DNA from: an uncultured SAR116 cluster alpha proteobacterium
Lineage (GTDB): Bacteria > Pseudomonadota > Alphaproteobacteria > Puniceispirillales > GCA-002684695
NCBI GenBank assembly: GCA_902612965.1
Contig: CACMFN010000011.1
Location: forward strand, 1-64,000
Length of the DNA stretch: 64,000 bases
Reading direction: 5' to 3'
Under the pieces are notes generated by a model that worked only from the letters and a program-made list of their open reading frames with translations, made no database searches and was not told the origin of the DNA. Position numbers and translations under genes: made by a program. Positions within the stretch are counted from its first letter, which is position 1, and the number at the start of each line of letters is the position of its first letter. Below are positions 61,335-64,000 of this stretch, one piece after another.

Positions 61335-62360
61335 TTAAAGACTTTTATGCAGTTCTAATATTTGTTTCCACGTTTTTTCGGGTACTTTAATATTTCCGTT
61401 AGAGTTTTTTCTATTTAATCTTTCCCTTTCTCCAGGAATTTCTACTTTATTAAAACCTTTTGCTGGCTTAGAAGTTCTTATTTCATTTAAAAGATCTTCA
61501 GAAGCTTCATATATTTCTGAGCTACGTCGATATTTTGATGTATCAATTGATACTAAAAGCCAATTCGCTTCTGTTGTAGACGGTCCAAGTAAGGCCTCGC
61601 CAATAAGCTCACCTATTAATGCAAGCCCGTAACCTTTCTGAGAGCCTGAAGGTAAAATTGCTCCACCATTAAAATAGTCTTCCGGCTTTCGAGTACTTTT
61701 CCCAAACTTATCTATTATACAATCTTTAGGAAGAAGAGCATTTGCAGATTGTGCAGCATAAATCCATCCACCAGCAATTTTGGATGTCGCAAAATCTAAA
61801 ACAACAGGACCAAGTTTTCCTCCGGGTACTCCTATACACCAAGGATTGGTTGGAAGTAATGCCTTTATCCCTCCATATGGAGCAACTTGCCTCCAAGTTT
61901 GTCTGTTACCGCCGCCAATGCAAATTGATAATACCCCCTTTTCAGCGGCAAAATCTGCAAAAGCTCCATGACGACCTGTATGCCCTACATCTCTAATTGA
62001 TAATGCTGAAATTCCATTTATTTTAGCGTCATTTACACCTGCCATATAAGCAAGCTTCATTACTGGTATGCCAATGCCTTCATTTCCACTTACTCTTTTA
62101 ATTCCTTTTTTGTCTAAAAATACCTTTGGTTTTGCTTTAGGGTTCATATACCCAGATTGAAATTGCTCTGCATATTGAAGAACTCTCATTATCCCATGAC
62201 TTTCCATTCCGCAAAGATTTGCATCCGATAAATGTGTTGATACTTCTTGGCTAACTTCATTAGAGCAACCTAATTTAAGAAAAATTTTTGTTAATACATC
62301 AATAGACTCGGTTAAATCTATTTTAACTCTTTTAGTTTTTAAGTATAATTTGCTTTCCAT
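61335..62360 (-). CDS. Ldh family (malate/L-lactate/ureidoglycolate) dehydrogenase
   Basis: 341 residues. Family motifs: HLSDANLCGMESHGIMRV (about 42-59), GHTGRHGAFADFAAEKGVLSICIGGG (region 126-151), PTNPWCIGVPGG, DFATSKIAGG, and LPSGSQKGYGLALIGELI (236-253; the conserved KGxGL). This is the Ldh_2 fold, NAD(P)-dependent oxidation of 2-hydroxy acids. Specificity unknown. It follows the aldehyde dehydrogenase on the same strand by 19 bases. Confidence 0.92.
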   Translation of the reverse strand: MESKLYLKTKRVKIDLTESIDVLTKIFLKLGCSNEVSQEVSTHLSDANLCGMESHGIMRVLQYAEQFQSGYMNPKAKPKVFLDKKGIKRVSGNEGIGIPVMKLAYMAGVNDAKINGISALSIRDVGHTGRHGAFADFAAEKGVLSICIGGGNRQTWRQVAPYGGIKALLPTNPWCIGVPGGKLGPVVLDFATSKIAGGWIYAAQSANALLPKDCIIDKFGKSTRKPEDYFNGGAILPSGSQKGYGLALIGELIGEALLGPSTTEANWLLVSIDTSKYRRSSEIYEASEDLLNEIRTSKPAKGFNKVEIPGERERLNRKNSNGNIKVPEKTWKQILELHKSL

Positions 62361-62379
62361 TTTTTAAGATACAGAAATC

Positions 62380-63858
62380 TTAAAAAGGACTTGGTTGATT
62401 AGGATTTGTTGATAGCCAAACAGATTTTGTTTGCATAAAGCATCTCATGCCTTCCCAACCATTCTCACGACCGTAACCTGATTGCTTATATCCTCCCACA
62501 GGACTTTGAGCGGCAGCATTGAAGTAATTATTTATATAAATAGTTCCTGCTTCTATATTATCAGCTATTTTCATAGCTTTTGTAATATCTTTAGACCATA
62601 TGCCAGCAGCTAAGCCAAAAATCGTATCATTTGCTGTTTTTATAACTTCATCTTCATTATCCCATTTTTCAGTTGATACAACAGGTCCAAAAATCTCATT
62701 TTGTGCTAAGTATGTAGTATTTGAAACATCTTTAAATATTGTTGGTCCGATATAAAATCCTTCATCTCTACATTGATTTCTTCCATCCAAGACTAAGTTA
62801 TGCCCCTCTTTTTGAGCTTTATCGATATTCTCTAAAATTCTTTCATAGTGAACTCTATTTGCAATAGGACCAATAGAAGTGCTCTCTTGTAAAGGATCTC
62901 CGACAGTAGCTCTTTTGCAAACTTTTACTAATTGTTCAGTAAATTTATCAATTATTGAAGAGTGAACTAATAAGCGTGATCCTGATATACAGCTTTGTCC
63001 ACCAGCTGGAAAAATTCCAGATGCAACACCATTTACGGCAAGATTAATATCAGCGTCCGGTAAAACAATTTGAGGTGATTTACCTCCTAATTCCATTACG
63101 ATTGGTTTAACTTGCTGTGAAGCTATTTTAGCAGCTGCTTTTCCACCATTAGTACCACCTGTAAATGAAACCATTCTAACATCAGGATGATTAATTAAAG
63201 GTTCTCCTGTTGTATGGCCATATCCTGTAACAACATTTAAAACTCCTGGTGGTATATCTGCATCTAAAAGTATGTCCATCAATTCCAAAATAGAACAACT
63301 TGCTTGTTCAGATGGTTTTAAAACCACGGTGTTTCCAGCTGCTAAACAAGGAGCAAGTTTCCATATTAATGTTCCAATTGGAGAGTTCCAAGGCAATATT
63401 TGAGCGACAACACCAAAGGGCTCCCACTTCATATAATTATGCATATCTGGTAACTCTGCAGGAATTAATTTTCCTTCAAACTTATCGCACATTCCCGCAT
63501 AATAATACCAACTATCTAAAAGCCATGCACCCTCTCTGAGTGAGGGAGTTATTTGTGATGGTAATTTGCCATTATCTCTTGTTTCAATAGAACCTATGCG
63601 GTCAGCATTTTTGCTAATAACATCACCTATTTTTCGAAGAACACGCCCTCTTTCTGCTGGCATTAATTTGCCCCAAGGCCCATCATAAAAAGCTTTTTTT
63701 GCAGCCTTTACTGCAATATCAATATCTTTTTTACTGCAATCAGGTACTGTTGCCCACACTTTACCATTTGCAGGATTTTCGCTATTAAACCATTTCTTTG
63801 AAATGGGTTCATGCCATTCGTTGGAATGAAAATATTTATACTTTTTAATATCAGCCAT
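62380..63858 (-). CDS. NAD(P)-dependent aldehyde dehydrogenase
   Basis: 492 residues. Motifs: ILPWNSPIGTLIWKLAPCLAAGN near 155-177, VMELGGKSPQIV (Glu near 255), GGQSCISGSR (catalytic Cys near 289), and NEIFGPV. A standard soluble ALDH. It stands between a GMC oxidoreductase and an Ldh-type enzyme, fitting oxidation of an alcohol to acid in one operon. The substrate is unknown. Confidence 0.95.
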   Translation of the reverse strand: MADIKKYKYFHSNEWHEPISKKWFNSENPANGKVWATVPDCSKKDIDIAVKAAKKAFYDGPWGKLMPAERGRVLRKIGDVISKNADRIGSIETRDNGKLPSQITPSLREGAWLLDSWYYYAGMCDKFEGKLIPAELPDMHNYMKWEPFGVVAQILPWNSPIGTLIWKLAPCLAAGNTVVLKPSEQASCSILELMDILLDADIPPGVLNVVTGYGHTTGEPLINHPDVRMVSFTGGTNGGKAAAKIASQQVKPIVMELGGKSPQIVLPDADINLAVNGVASGIFPAGGQSCISGSRLLVHSSIIDKFTEQLVKVCKRATVGDPLQESTSIGPIANRVHYERILENIDKAQKEGHNLVLDGRNQCRDEGFYIGPTIFKDVSNTTYLAQNEIFGPVVSTEKWDNEDEVIKTANDTIFGLAAGIWSKDITKAMKIADNIEAGTIYINNYFNAAAQSPVGGYKQSGYGRENGWEGMRCFMQTKSVWLSTNPNQPSPF

Positions 63859-63885
63859 AAATTAACTCCATCACAAAAATTTAAT

Positions 63886-64000
63886 TCATAAATTTTCTTT
63901 TAAGGGTGGTTTATCTAAAATTATATCTGCTGCTTTCTCTGCCATTGCTAAAACAGTTGCATACAAATTACCAGTTATTTGAGTTGGCATAGCGGAGGCG
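63886..64000 (-). CDS. GMC family oxidoreductase (partial, C-terminus only)
   Basis: The last 37 residues of a gene starting beyond the right edge. ASAMPTQITGNLYATVLAMAEKAADIIL is the GMC C-terminal motif (P-x-x-x-x-G-N-x-x-A-T-x-x-A-x-AEKAAD), where the conserved Asn near the flavin sits. Flavin-dependent alcohol or choline-type oxidation. It probably starts the operon with the ALDH and Ldh genes. Confidence 0.85.
   Translation of the reverse strand, partial: ASAMPTQITGNLYATVLAMAEKAADIILDKPPLKENL

Noticed and set aside
1-64000. CRISPR arrays, tRNA/rRNA genes, insertion sequences, prophage
   Set aside because: No spaced direct-repeat array, cloverleaf, rRNA signature, transposase or phage structural gene was seen by reading; tRNAs could still be missed without a covariance search.

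Overview
The window is AT-rich (roughly 30 % GC by eye), has short spacers and many overlapping genes, and reads as a small-genome marine alphaproteobacterium (SAR116-, HIMB59-, AEGEAN-169- or Pelagibacterales-like). The lineage call rests on families I know as typical of Alphaproteobacteria: the formate dehydrogenase locus with DUF3305, DUF3306, DUF6352 and DUF6505 proteins, plus DUF1489, DUF924, DUF6494 and a CueR-controlled copper operon with DUF4396. The clade is an inference. No rRNA, tRNA, CRISPR array or insertion sequence was seen.

Layout. 1-8.2 kb is an accessory-looking stretch: a partial GST, an atypical SDR, small secreted proteins, a cluster of small dimeric alpha/beta-barrel-like proteins with a tandem-duplicated pair, a short nucleosidase, a GlcG/HbpS-like protein and decayed repeats. 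8.4-14.2 kb holds a DEAD-box helicase, a DMT transporter, a YeiH-type exporter, a MAPEG protein and a DEDDh exonuclease. 14.2-18.4 kb is a copper module: DUF4396, cytochrome c, CopC, CopD and multicopper oxidase in one minus-strand operon behind a CueR-type promoter, with cueR divergent. 18.5-26.5 kb is mixed: methyltransferase, cold-shock protein, HugZ-like protein, MGMT, a PCuAC copper chaperone, an exported pentapeptide-repeat protein, a serine hydrolase and a PhyH dioxygenase.

26.5-48 kb is the centrepiece, a formate dehydrogenase supercluster. It runs from a cytochrome c and an Mrp-type Fe-S carrier through a biotin/lipoate-ligase-like protein, DUF6505 and DUF6352, a divergent 670-residue polyferredoxin, DUF3305, DUF3306, a TorD chaperone, a tiny Tat-signal protein, FdhA (Cys, not Sec, as metal ligand), FdhB, a small lipoprotein, the cytochrome b subunit, a WD40-cytochrome c fusion and a 40-residue membrane peptide. 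Next come a 2OG oxygenase, three exported serine proteases, a ModE-type HTH protein, MoaA and a TupA-like tungstate-binding protein. Together these supply the oxyanion, make the cofactor, load and export the enzyme, and carry electrons from periplasmic formate. A repeated AGTACT-containing element upstream of torD is the best candidate operator.

48-64 kb is mostly housekeeping and catabolism: an LpxH-like phosphatase, an MFS transporter, KDPG aldolase, an RND efflux pair overlapping rlmE and followed by guaA, small unknown genes, cytochrome b561, GGCT and GST, and a minus-strand set of GMC oxidoreductase (partial), aldehyde dehydrogenase and Ldh-type dehydrogenase.
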